From NCBI RefSeq assembly GCF_008245225.1, contig NZ_VTAW01000013.1:53343-117342 (forward strand): DNA of 64,000 nucleotides, written 5' to 3'. Every line of letters begins with the position of its first letter. Positions within the stretch are counted from its first letter, which is position 1. Shown here piece by piece: positions 26,740-35,109 of the stretch. This stretch comes from Natrialba swarupiae (GTDB lineage: Archaea; Halobacteriota; Halobacteria; Halobacteriales; Natrialbaceae). The notes beneath the pieces were generated by a model. It had not been told where the DNA came from and did not search any database. It saw only the letters and a program-made list of their open reading frames with translations. Both the position numbers and the translations under genes were made by a program.

Positions 26740-27087
26740 ATGGAATACGTTTACGCTGCACTCATCCTGAACGAAACGGACGCAGAGATCAACGAAGACA
26801 ACCTGACCGACGTACTCGACGCCGCTGGCGTCGACGTCGAGGAGTCCCGCGTGAAGGCGCTCGTCGCCGCACTCGAGGACGTCGACATCGACGAAGCGGT
26901 CTCCGAGGCCGCCGCCGTTCCGGCAGCAGGAGCCGCCGCAGGTGGCGCTGCCGCAGCCGCTGGCGACGAGGACGGAGACGAGGAAGCCGAAGAGACCAGC
27001 GACGTCCCGGACACGACGGACGACGACGAGGACGACGACGAAGACGACGACGCCGGTGGCGAGGGCCTCGGCGAACTCTTCGGCTAA
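26740..27087 (+). CDS. rpl12: 50S ribosomal protein L12 (acidic stalk protein P1)
   Basis: A 115-residue archaeal L12/P1 protein. The dimerisation domain ([38 protein letters not shown]) is followed by an Ala/Gly hinge ([18 protein letters not shown]) and a Glu/Asp tail ending [10 protein letters not shown], matching the L10 end. It begins 24 nt after L10 with GGAGGA before the ATG. A T-rich run, ATTTTTATT, at ~27118-27126 just after the gene is a likely archaeal terminator for the operon. Confidence 0.97.
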   Translation: MEYVYAALILNETDAEINEDNLTDVLDAAGVDVEESRVKALVAALEDVDIDEAVSEAAAVPAAGAAAGGAAAAAGDEDGDEEAEETSDVPDTTDDDEDDDEDDDAGGEGLGELFG

Positions 27088-27432
27088 GTCGCACGACGCT
27101 GACTTCGACCGATCCAGATTTTTATTCCACCACTCTCGAGCGACTGCGTTCCCCAGTTCGATCCGCAGTCCCGTCGTGAGTTACGGGAAGCGAACCGCTG
27201 TGGGCTCTCGCTCGTGAGTTTCAGAGAGGTTGTCGTAGTCATAGGAGCTATCGTAGACGTCCATCGATTACCCGCCCGTCAGTCGAGACACGGTGTCGAC
27301 AGACAAGCGGCGAAACGATCGGTTGGGGACGATCAGCTACCGCCGATCGCCGCTCGAGTCGAGAGCAGCCGAATGCGGAGATCGTGGTTGTGCCAGAACT
27401 GATCGACAGCAGTCCGAACGGGGCCGACTTCG
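27088..27432. other. Intergenic region after the stalk operon
   Basis: About 345 bases with no supported gene. The T-rich terminator of L12 lies at ~27118-27126. The rest, up to the stop of the convergent membrane-protein gene, shows only short non-protein-like frames. Confidence 0.5.
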
Positions 27433-28026
27433 TCACTCGAGTGATTCGACGAACACGCTGAGCAGGAAGACGGTGATCGCACAGCAAAACGCGATGGCGC
27501 TGGCCGTAGCCACGGTGACGGCGATCCCTGCCTTCGAGTGGTACGGATCGACGCCGGAGGCGATCAGTGAGTCGACCGTCTCGGCCCCGGCGTAGCCGAC
27601 CGCCGACAGGACGAGCGTGACTGTCACGCCGAGCGAACCGCTTACGAAGCCGATTCCGGAAAACAGCCCTTCGATACCGACGAGCGACCACGCCTGCTCC
27701 TCGGAGATGTTCTCGAGTCCGTCTCGGTAGGTTGCGGTGGCGGCGAGCCCGAGACTCGCGCCGACGAGACAGCAGACGCTAAACAGCGTCAGTGCGGTAA
27801 ACGAGACGCGAGAAAAGGCGGGGTCGGAACCCACGTGCTGCTGTTGGACGACAGCCGGGAGAAAGAGCATAATCGGGAGCATCGACGACGCAGCAAACAG
27901 CAGGTAGCTACACCGCCGAATCTTCTGTGGGATCGTCCACCTGCTCAACAGCGCCCGTCGGGCCCGGAGGAACTCGTACTCCGACCCCTCGAGTACGAGT
28001 CGAGTGTACTTATCGCGGTCGTGCAT
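27433..28026 (-). CDS. Four-helix membrane protein, unknown family
   Basis: A 197-residue membrane protein. A polar N-terminus (MHDRDKYTRLVLEGSEYEFLRARRALLSRW) precedes four helices near SYLLFAASSMLPIMLFLP, VSFTALTLFSVCCLVGASLG, LGVTVTLVLSAVGYAG and IAVTVATASAIAFCCAITVF. The start at MHDRDKY is chosen over an ATG six codons upstream because CTATAATC at 28056-28063 lies ~30 nt before it, fitting a leaderless promoter. The spacing of helices suggests paired hairpins, but no family or function is recognised. Confidence 0.65.
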   Translation of the reverse strand: MHDRDKYTRLVLEGSEYEFLRARRALLSRWTIPQKIRRCSYLLFAASSMLPIMLFLPAVVQQQHVGSDPAFSRVSFTALTLFSVCCLVGASLGLAATATYRDGLENISEEQAWSLVGIEGLFSGIGFVSGSLGVTVTLVLSAVGYAGAETVDSLIASGVDPYHSKAGIAVTVATASAIAFCCAITVFLLSVFVESLE

Positions 28027-28143
28027 GCCGTTCGAACGGCGCAAGGCCGGATCCGATTATAGGCCTTCTGGATCGGGCCGCTCGAGGGCGGCTTCGTCGC
28101 GAAACGTGATAGTTCTCTGTGGAGTGACGGTCCGGATGGACTA

Positions 28144-28229
28144 CTATAGTAGCCACTGAAAGTCATTGCACACCTGACCGCCAGACTGCTCGGCGGTCAG
28201 TGTGTGCACCGTTTCAGTTGTTACTATAG
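28144..28229. repeat. 86-bp palindromic repeat element, copy 1
   Basis: The element starts CTATAGTAGCCACTGAAA and ends TTTCAGTTGTTACTATAG, inverted copies with three mismatches in 18. Inside, GCACAC-C-TGACCGCC pairs with GGCGGTCA-GTGTGTGC around a short loop. It carries no reading frame. A second element of exactly the same length at 39398-39483 has the same ends but a changed internal stem that still pairs. It lies between two minus-strand genes, 61 nt from an 82-bp element. Confidence 0.85.
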
Positions 28230-28238
28230 ACGTCAGTT

Positions 28239-28280
28239 CCGGGACAACCGCGACCTGGCTTGCGGTTACACCGGGACAAC
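28239..28280. repeat. Direct repeat pair between the two palindromic elements
   Basis: CCGGGACAAC occurs at 28239-28248 and again at 28271-28280, with AACCGC…GCGGTT pairing between them. It lies exactly in the gap between the 86-bp and 82-bp elements. It may be debris of an older insertion or coincidence. Confidence 0.4.
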
Positions 28281-28290
28281 AGACCATCTC

Positions 28291-28372
28291 ATACGGATTG
28301 GTGTGACCGTGTCCAACCGCGCCCGGAACCCGTTCTCCGGGAGCGGCGGTACTGACTGACAGTATACCGTAT
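28291..28372. repeat. 82-bp palindromic repeat element, copy B
   Basis: Starts ATACGGATTGGTGTGA and ends GACAGTATACCGTAT. The central stem is CCGCGCCCGG…CCGGGAGCGG around AACCCGTTCT. Length equals copies A and C. Its right end forms the stop codon of halorhodopsin: read on the minus strand, TGA is followed directly by TACGGTATACTG. Confidence 0.85.
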
Positions 28373-29238
28373 CAGTCGTCCGCAGGGGTTCCTGCTCCGG
28401 AGTCGGGCGTTACACCGGTGCCGAACGTCGACGGCTGTCTGGCGATGAGCGCTTCGTTGGCTGCGACCCAGCGGAGCAACAAGAAGGCAAAGACGTACTT
28501 CGCACCGATGTCGAGGGCGCTGTAGCCCCAGGAGGTGATCGCGACGTCGAGGATCGCCAGTCCTTCGGCACCGAGCGCCCAGAAGATCGGGTAGCCGAGC
28601 CACAACACGACCGTCAGGATCTTGAGCATGTTGAAGATATCGGCGGTCCCTGCGGCTTCGGCGTCCTTGGGCCACTCGACGAGCAAGACGTAGAGGACGA
28701 CGAGGAAGAACGTACAGCTAATGAAGTACCAGAACCAACGGAGACCGTACGAAGACGTCGTCATTGCGGCCGCAAGTCCGGTCACGCACATCGCGATGTC
28801 GGCCGTGATGATCGTAAACAGCTTCGTCAGATTCGTTCCCGCAAGCAAGCCGAGAGCGAGCAGGATCATCGGAGTCGACAAGGTCCAGGTGAGATACCGC
28901 CCCCACATCGTCAACACCTCCTCGCCGGCCAGTGCGTGGCCGCTCGGCATCTCGAAGAAGCTTATCGTCAGCCCGGACGCCAGTCCGGTGTAGCTGGCGA
29001 TCGACACGAGCGGCACGAGCAGTGTGGCGACCCAGATGAGTTGTGCCCGCGGATCCGTGACGTTTCGGCCCATATAGACGAACAGGAGTATGGCTACCCC
29101 GGCGAGGGCGATGTTCGCCCAGAACGACGCGTTCAACAACGTGTTGTCCTGGACCTCCTGGTAGACCTCCGCTTGCGTCATCTCGAGTGGTACCCCGTGA
29201 ACGAGTGCGACCATCTCCGCCGCGATCGGTTCGATCAT
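28372..29238 (-). CDS. hop: Halorhodopsin (light-driven chloride pump)
   Basis: A 288-residue seven-helix microbial rhodopsin. Helix C reads MWGRYLTWTLSTPMILLALG with T117, S121 and A128, the T-S-A set of chloride pumps, in place of the D-T-D set of proton pumps. The retinal Schiff-base lysine is K247 in SALDIGAKYVFAFLL, with the counterion aspartate D243. EMPSGHALAGEEV forms the B-C loop typical of halorhodopsins. On the minus strand TCTATACTTGACGTACA just before the ATG looks like a leaderless promoter. The stop codon overlaps an 82-bp repeat. Lycopene cyclase and Brp/Blh genes are divergent next door and would supply retinal. Confidence 0.95.
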   Translation of the reverse strand: MIEPIAAEMVALVHGVPLEMTQAEVYQEVQDNTLLNASFWANIALAGVAILLFVYMGRNVTDPRAQLIWVATLLVPLVSIASYTGLASGLTISFFEMPSGHALAGEEVLTMWGRYLTWTLSTPMILLALGLLAGTNLTKLFTIITADIAMCVTGLAAAMTTSSYGLRWFWYFISCTFFLVVLYVLLVEWPKDAEAAGTADIFNMLKILTVVLWLGYPIFWALGAEGLAILDVAITSWGYSALDIGAKYVFAFLLLRWVAANEALIARQPSTFGTGVTPDSGAGTPADD

Positions 29239-29491
29239 TGTACGTCAAGTATAGACGGCACGAGGCATCGTTGTGAACCCATACCATGCAAACGCCACTG
29301 ACGAGCGACGAACGACATTCAGGTGTCGGCCGCCCAGTTACTGCGATATCCTGCTCAGTATGGGTCTGGTTTATTGATGGTTCCTCACGACGGACGTACT
29401 GTGACCCGCTGGATCCACTCGAGCACGTTCGGCCGGTATGAGAGTTATCATCGATGCGTTCGCCGTTTCGAACGGGAACGATCCTAAACCG

Positions 29492-30253
29492 ATGACACTG
29501 GCACTCAGTTATCTGTCTATCCACGCGATTTTCGTACTCCCGCCGATCGTCGTCCTCGGATGGTTCGCCTCGCGACGGGACCACGCTCGGTGGTCCACTC
29601 GAGCGCTGACTGGCCTCGGCGTTATCCTCGTGCTCGCTGTCGTCTACACGACGCCGTGGGACAATCTGTTGATCGCCGAGGGCGTCTGGTGGTATGGAAC
29701 AGGGAGCGTTCGGGCGACCATCTGGCACGCCCCGGTCGAAGAGTACCTGTTTTTCGTGTTCCAGCCACTTCTGACCGGGTTCTGGCTGTTTCAGTTTCTT
29801 CGAGTTCCGGACCGGTCGCTGCGTATCCCACGTTTACACCGCCTCGTTGGTGCGCTCGCGGGACTCTCGATCGGCGGGTTGGGATGGCTCTTGCTCGGAT
29901 CGACGCCGACGACGTATCTCGGTGCGATACTGCTGTGGGCGGGACCGATTCTCGCCATTCAGTGGGCGTTCGGGATCACCGCGCTGTGGGACGTCCGTCG
30001 AACGGTCGCACTGGCGGTCGCCGTTCCGACGCTGTATCTCTGGATCGTCGATCGGATCGCGATTGGACTCGGCGTCTGGGTTATCTCGGAGGAACACACG
30101 ATTGGTGTGTCGCTGATCGGTCTCCCGGTCGAAGAGGCGCTGTTTTTCCTCGTCACGAACGTCTTCGTCGTTCAGGGGCTGGTGTTGTACGTGTGGACAC
30201 TCGAGCAACTCGACGAGACTCCGACGCTCCAGGGTCTTCGAACGCGTCGATAA
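29492..30253 (+). CDS. crtY: Lycopene beta-cyclase (fused CrtYc-CrtYd type)
   Basis: A 253-residue membrane enzyme that cyclises lycopene to beta-carotene, the retinal precursor. Two homologous halves each have about three helices and the P-x-E-E motif: WHAPVEEYLFFVFQPL and GLPVEEALFFLVTNVF, as in the fused archaeal enzyme. The start is set at MTLALSYLSIHAIF; an ATG at 29438 would add 18 polar residues. The TAA stop overlaps the ATG of the next gene (TAATG), so the two are translationally coupled. TTTATTG near 29369 could be the TATA box. Confidence 0.93.
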   Translation: MTLALSYLSIHAIFVLPPIVVLGWFASRRDHARWSTRALTGLGVILVLAVVYTTPWDNLLIAEGVWWYGTGSVRATIWHAPVEEYLFFVFQPLLTGFWLFQFLRVPDRSLRIPRLHRLVGALAGLSIGGLGWLLLGSTPTTYLGAILLWAGPILAIQWAFGITALWDVRRTVALAVAVPTLYLWIVDRIAIGLGVWVISEEHTIGVSLIGLPVEEALFFLVTNVFVVQGLVLYVWTLEQLDETPTLQGLRTRR

Positions 30254-31332
30254 TGTCTACGAACACGAACGCGGCGGCCCAATCGCCGACCGCTCGAGAG
30301 CGTGCGCGCGCTCGAAACGTCGCTCGAGTCGTGAGCCTCGCAGCCGCGACGATGGTGCTCGGACTCGGATTCGCGCTTACGGCTCTCACCGGATCACTCC
30401 CGCTGTGGGTTCAGTACCTGCCGCTGTTGGCAAGCGTTCTCCTCTTGGGCCTCCCACACGGTGCGGTCGATCATCTCGTTCTCCCCAGGGCTCGAAACGA
30501 GCCGATCACCGTCCGGGCGCTCGCGGGCGTTGGCGCACTCTATCTCGTCGCCGGAACCATCTACGCCGCAATTTGGTTGCTCGCTCCGGTGGCTGCGTTC
30601 TCCCTGTTCATCCTCCTGACGCTGTTTCACTGGGGCCAGGGTGACGTCTACGCACTCGTCGAACTGGTCGGCGTCGACTACCTCGAGACGCCGGCGAGAC
30701 GAACGCTCGCGTTGCTCGTTCGCGGCGGCGCACCGATGGTCGTCCCCCTCATCGCCTTTCCCGGGCAGTATGCCTTCGTCGCGGGGACAGTGGTCGGTCT
30801 GTTCGACCCCGGTGTGGCCGCTGGACTCGAGTCGTTGATTCGGACACAGGTTCGCCTGCTCGTCGGCGCGGCGTTCGGTGCAGTGGTGGTCGCGGCCCTC
30901 GGTGTCGGCTATCTCCGATCTGGAGGCTCGCGGTCGTGGATGTTCGACGCCGGCGAAACGGTCGGACTCGTCGCGTTTTTTGCGCTCGTACCGCCGGTCC
31001 TCGCGATCGGACTCTACTTCTGTTTCTGGCACAGCGTTCGTCACATCCTTCGGACGATGCTCGTCGACGACGGTACCGTCTCTGCTCTCGCGGAGCCCGC
31101 GGTGGGGCGGGCCTGCTTGCGATTCGCCCGCGATGCGACGCCGCTGACGGTCGGTGGGATCGTCGTTTGCGTTGGGATTGCTCTGTTGGTTCCACAGACG
31201 CCGGCGACCGTTCCGGAGATCGGTGGGCTCTATCTCGTCGCTCTCGCGATCCTCACGTTACCCCACGTCGTGGTCGTCTCGTTGCTCGATCGATCGCAGG
31301 GACTCTGGCCGCCGTCACCGAGCCACGACTGA
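30253..31332 (+). CDS. blh: Brp/Blh family beta-carotene 15,15'-dioxygenase
   Basis: A 359-residue polytopic membrane enzyme that splits beta-carotene into two retinals. Conserved histidines likely to bind iron are visible in LGLPHGAVDHLVL, LFHWGQGD, FWHSVRHILRTM and LPHVVVVSLLD. About nine helices are predicted by eye. The N-terminal ~30 residues are Arg-rich and cytoplasmic. Its start overlaps the crtY stop. The last codons and TGA lie inside a hairpin, CCACGAC-TGAA-GTCGTGG. With halorhodopsin divergent alongside, it is the final step of retinal supply. Confidence 0.92.
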   Translation: MSTNTNAAAQSPTARERARARNVARVVSLAAATMVLGLGFALTALTGSLPLWVQYLPLLASVLLLGLPHGAVDHLVLPRARNEPITVRALAGVGALYLVAGTIYAAIWLLAPVAAFSLFILLTLFHWGQGDVYALVELVGVDYLETPARRTLALLVRGGAPMVVPLIAFPGQYAFVAGTVVGLFDPGVAAGLESLIRTQVRLLVGAAFGAVVVAALGVGYLRSGGSRSWMFDAGETVGLVAFFALVPPVLAIGLYFCFWHSVRHILRTMLVDDGTVSALAEPAVGRACLRFARDATPLTVGGIVVCVGIALLVPQTPATVPEIGGLYLVALAILTLPHVVVVSLLDRSQGLWPPSPSHD

Positions 31333-31345
31333 AGTCGTGGGCTTC
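31321..31345. repeat. Hairpin over the blh stop codon
   Basis: CCACGAC (31323-31329), loop TGAA and GTCGTGG (31334-31340) form a 7-bp stem; the loop holds the blh TGA stop. The wording resembles the CCCACG…CGTGGG hairpins at right ends of IS200/IS605-type elements. No transposase is nearby, so it is either a remnant or a chance 3' hairpin. Confidence 0.4.
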
Positions 31346-31429
31346 CGCCTCGAATACGTGTGAACCGGCGACGAGCCGCGGGCGAGAGCGGCGGGAGGTT
31401 TAAATCGAAACGGGCGGCCAAAGCGGGCG

Positions 31430-32671
31430 ATGCTAACGCCCGGCGTCGAGTTCGTCACCGATCCTGCCACGACCCTCCAGCTACTGAGTTGGATCCTCGG
31501 CGGCGCGATACTCGGGAGCGTAAGCGGCCTCGTGCCGGGGCTTCACGCCAACAACTTCGCACTTCTGCTCGCCGGCTTTGCAACCGCCGTCCCCGGCCCG
31601 CCGCTTTACGTCGGCTGTGCGATGCTCGCCGCGGGCGTCGTCCACACGTTCCTGAACGCCGTTCCCGCGATGGCACTCGGCGTTCCCGACGCGGAGATGG
31701 CCATCACCGCCCTACCTGGCCACCGGATGGTTCTCGAGGGGCGAGGCCCAGAAGCGATTCGCCTCTCGGCGCTCGGCAGCCTCCTCGCCGTGCTCGCAGC
31801 AGTTCCGCTCGCCGTTCCAGTCACCTACGCCGTGACAGCCGCGTATCCGACGATCCGGGCGAACCTCTCGCTGGTGCTCGCCGCGGTCGTCGTCGCGTTG
31901 ATCGCCTCGGAACGGACGTGGCGCGGTCGGGCCGGCGGAGCGCTCTCGTTCGCACTCGCCGCGGCGCTTGGCGCGCTGACGCTCGACCTCTCGCCGGACG
32001 CACCGCTCGAGGCGGGTGGGATGCTCGCGCCGCTGTTCGCCGGACTGTTCGGTGCGCCGGTGTTGATCGATGCGATCGTCGGCGGCGGAATTCCACGTCA
32101 GGACGAAGAACGGATCGCGCTCCCGCGGTGGCTCGTCGCTTCGACCGCCGTCGCGGGAACGCTCGCGGGCGCGGTCGTCGGCTACATCCCCGGCATCTCG
32201 GCCGCCATCGCCGCCGTTGCAGTGTTGGTACTCGTTCCCGGCGGCTCGGGCGATCGTGGTTATATCGTCGCAACGAGCGGCGTCGACACCGCGAACACGA
32301 TCTTCGCGCTGTTCGCGCTGGTCGCCATCGGCCAGCCGCGGACGGGCGTGATGGTCGCCTTCGAGCACGCGAACGCGCCACTCGAGTTGCCCGTTTTGAT
32401 CCTCGCGGTCGTCGTCGCCGGTGCGATCGGCTTCGTGCTCGTGATCGTCGTCGGCGACGCCTACCTCGAGCTAGTGGGTCGGACCGAATACTGGAAGATT
32501 TCGGCGGTCGTCCTCGGGTTACTGCTCGTCCTCTCGTTTCTCTTTACCGGCGTTCCCGGTATCGCTGTGTTCGTCGTGGCGACCGCAGTCGGACTGATTC
32601 CCGTCCGATTGCGAGCCCGACGTGTCCATCTGATGGGCGTTCTCATCGGTCCGTTGATGTTCGGCCTCTGA
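31430..32671 (+). CDS. TctA-like (DUF112) tripartite transporter permease
   Basis: A 413-residue polytopic membrane protein of the TctA/DUF112 family. Family stretches: GAILGSVSGLVPGLHANNFAL, VPAMALGVPDAEMAITALPG, and GYIPGISAAIAAV. Bacterial TctA works with TctB and a periplasmic TctC to import tricarboxylates. Neither partner is adjacent, as is usual for stand-alone archaeal DUF112 proteins whose substrate is unknown. TTTAAAT about 29 nt before the ATG fits a TATA box and leaderless message. Confidence 0.88.
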   Translation: MLTPGVEFVTDPATTLQLLSWILGGAILGSVSGLVPGLHANNFALLLAGFATAVPGPPLYVGCAMLAAGVVHTFLNAVPAMALGVPDAEMAITALPGHRMVLEGRGPEAIRLSALGSLLAVLAAVPLAVPVTYAVTAAYPTIRANLSLVLAAVVVALIASERTWRGRAGGALSFALAAALGALTLDLSPDAPLEAGGMLAPLFAGLFGAPVLIDAIVGGGIPRQDEERIALPRWLVASTAVAGTLAGAVVGYIPGISAAIAAVAVLVLVPGGSGDRGYIVATSGVDTANTIFALFALVAIGQPRTGVMVAFEHANAPLELPVLILAVVVAGAIGFVLVIVVGDAYLELVGRTEYWKISAVVLGLLLVLSFLFTGVPGIAVFVVATAVGLIPVRLRARRVHLMGVLIGPLMFGL

Positions 32672-32832
32672 ACGAGCTGTTGTCGAACGGTACCGGCGAA
32701 ACCACGACCTCCCCGTGGTTTCACCGATTCATTGATCCACCGAGTCGGCTGAATCGCCGCTTCTCGTCGGGCCATCGAATATACCACATAATTTTTGTAC
32801 ACGATTAATGTAGGGCTCGACGGTGCTCACCA

Positions 32833-33639
32833 ATGGTAGACGCGACAGTCGACGTCATCCACCGCGGCGGGCTCGAGTGCGACCAGAACTACATGATCGA
32901 GGGAGAGACCCTCGGCACACACGACGAGCCAAACCCTGACGTGACCTACGACGAAATCCCGGTCTGGAGCCTCGTCATCGATCACCCGGAGGCGACGATC
33001 CTCTGGGACACCGGCTCACACCACGACGCCCTCGACGGTCACTGGCCCGAGGGGCTCTTACAGGCGTTTTATCCCCACGACGCCCACGAACATCGGCTCG
33101 ACGACGATCTCGAGGAGGCGGGGTACAGCCTGGACGACATCGACGCCGTCTTCCAGACCCACCTGCATCTGGATCACGCGGGCGGCCTCGAGTTTTTCGA
33201 CGGGACCGACGTCCCGGTCTACGTCCACGAACGCGAGATCAAGTTCGCCTACTACAGCGCGAAGACGGACAAGGGAAGCGCGGCGTACATCCTCGAAGAC
33301 TTCGATCACGACCTGAACTGGCAGGTGATCCACCGTGACAGCGAGGAGCATTTCGAAGACGTCGAGTTCGTCCGCTTCCCGGGGCACACACCGGGGTTGA
33401 CTGGGACGGTGATCCATCTCGAGGATGACGGCACGCTCGTGTTCACCGGCGATCAGGTGTATCAGGCCCCAAACTACGAGGACGAGGCCCCGCTCGGTGC
33501 CGGATTGCTCTGGGGCAAGACGGAGTGGTTCGAGACCCTCCGCCACATCAAAGAGATCGAACGGCGTCACGACGCGGAGGTCGTCTACGGCCACGACGCC
33601 GACCAGTTCGAGGAGATCAGGGACGGGTGGGGGCGATGA
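32833..33639 (+). CDS. MBL-fold hydrolase, N-acyl-homoserine-lactonase-like
   Basis: A 268-residue metallo-beta-lactamase-fold enzyme. The dinuclear metal motif H110-L-H112-L-D114-H115 lies in THLHLDHAGGLEF, followed by FPGHTPGLTG, VFTGDQVY and a terminal YGHD ligand. ILWDTGSHHD and the overall layout resemble AHL lactonases of the AiiA type. In an archaeon the true substrate may be another lactone or ester. The gene overlaps the following alcohol dehydrogenase by 4 nt (ATGA), so the two probably act on linked metabolites. Confidence 0.9.
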   Translation: MVDATVDVIHRGGLECDQNYMIEGETLGTHDEPNPDVTYDEIPVWSLVIDHPEATILWDTGSHHDALDGHWPEGLLQAFYPHDAHEHRLDDDLEEAGYSLDDIDAVFQTHLHLDHAGGLEFFDGTDVPVYVHEREIKFAYYSAKTDKGSAAYILEDFDHDLNWQVIHRDSEEHFEDVEFVRFPGHTPGLTGTVIHLEDDGTLVFTGDQVYQAPNYEDEAPLGAGLLWGKTEWFETLRHIKEIERRHDAEVVYGHDADQFEEIRDGWGR

Positions 33640-34961
33640 GCTACGATCGCTCGGTCTCAGCGCCGGAACACGAACTCGGCCCGGAAACCGTCTGGCACCT
33701 CCAGATGCCCCAGATTCGGTTCGGTCGGGACAGCGTCGAGGAACTCGGCTTCCAGCTCGCCGATCTCGGGGTCGACGCGGCTGCCGACGAGACGCCACAC
33801 GGTCTCCTCGTGACCGACGAAAACCTGGTCGACATCGGCCACGTCGATCGCGTCACCGACCTCCTCGAGGACGCGGGCTACGACGTCACCGTCTGGGACG
33901 GCGCGGAGCGCGAGCCCTCGATCGAGAACGTCGACGACTGTATCTCGTTCGTCCGCGAGAACGAGGGCGAGGACGGGTACGACTTCTACGTCGGATTCGG
34001 CGGCGGAAGCTGTATCGACGTCGCGAAGGGGACTCGGGCGGTGATCGCAAACGGCGGCGAGGTCCTCGATTACATCGCCGAACCGACCGGCGGAGGCGAG
34101 TCGCTCACGGAATCCGGCCCGCCGCTCGTGTTGATGCCGACGACGGCGGGGACCGGCGCGGAGATCTCGCCCGTCGCGATCTTCTCCGTCGAGGAAAAAG
34201 AAATCAAGGAGGGCGTCTCGAGTAACCACATTCGGGCGGACGCGGCAGTCCTCGATCCGACGTTCACGACGACGCTTCCCGCCGAGCAGACCGGCAAAAC
34301 CGCGATGGACGCGCTGGGGCACGCGATCGAGGGCTACACCACGCATCCGTTCGACGGCCTGTTGCGCCCGTCGGATCCAGCCGAACGACCCGTCTACGCG
34401 GGGCGGACCGGACTGACGGAGATGTTCTCCGAGAAGGCGATCGAACTTCTTTCCGGCAACGTCCGCACTGCGGTCCACAACGGCGACGACATCGAGGCCC
34501 GGTCCGCCATGCTGAAAGGAGCGCTGTTCGGTGCAATCGCCGGCCTGACGGCGGGGGCGAGCCTCTGTCATGCGATGGCCTACCCCGTGGGAAACAAGTA
34601 TCACACCTATCACGGCGAGACGATCGCTGTGCTCACCCCCGCGACAACGCTCGGCTACAACGCTGCGAGCGATCCAGAACGCTTCGCCAGCGTCGCCGAG
34701 ATGCTCGGTGCCGACACCGACGGTATGGGTACCCGCGAGGCCGCGGATCGAGCGAGAGCGGAGTACGTCCGGCTCCAGCAGGACCTAAACGTCATCCCGA
34801 GCGGTCTGACCGACCTCGCAGGTATCGAGGACGACGACGTCGACTGGCTCGCGACCCAGACCGTCGAGACCCAACAACGGCTGTTGCGGTGTAACCCGCG
34901 GCCGGTTACGAAAGCGGATGCCATCGAGATCTTTCGGGATGCCTTGCACAACTGGGAGTAG
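33636..34961 (+). CDS. Iron-containing alcohol dehydrogenase
   Basis: A 441-residue group III (Fe-type) alcohol dehydrogenase. NAD-binding: FGGGSCIDVAKGTRA. Catalytic region: PTTAGTGAEISPVAIFS, then metal ligands in TAMDALGHAIEGYTT and HAMAYPVGNKYHTYHGE. It is longer than classic members by an insertion after HPFDGLLRPSDPAERPVY and a long C-terminus. The substrate alcohol or aldehyde is not readable. Translational coupling with the upstream lactonase-like gene suggests a two-step conversion of a lactone to a hydroxy-acid and then to its oxo form. Confidence 0.92.
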   Translation: MSYDRSVSAPEHELGPETVWHLQMPQIRFGRDSVEELGFQLADLGVDAAADETPHGLLVTDENLVDIGHVDRVTDLLEDAGYDVTVWDGAEREPSIENVDDCISFVRENEGEDGYDFYVGFGGGSCIDVAKGTRAVIANGGEVLDYIAEPTGGGESLTESGPPLVLMPTTAGTGAEISPVAIFSVEEKEIKEGVSSNHIRADAAVLDPTFTTTLPAEQTGKTAMDALGHAIEGYTTHPFDGLLRPSDPAERPVYAGRTGLTEMFSEKAIELLSGNVRTAVHNGDDIEARSAMLKGALFGAIAGLTAGASLCHAMAYPVGNKYHTYHGETIAVLTPATTLGYNAASDPERFASVAEMLGADTDGMGTREAADRARAEYVRLQQDLNVIPSGLTDLAGIEDDDVDWLATQTVETQQRLLRCNPRPVTKADAIEIFRDALHNWE

Positions 34962-35109
34962 CCGATTCGATCCCGGCTCCTCCGGCGGACTCGAGCGATA
35001 GATACTGTTTGTGAACCAATATAGTAAGCGAACATGTTCGACCTACGTCTCAACCGATGGGAATAGGCGCGCGCTTCAATGAGATAGACCCGTAAAACAA
35101 CGGTGAACT

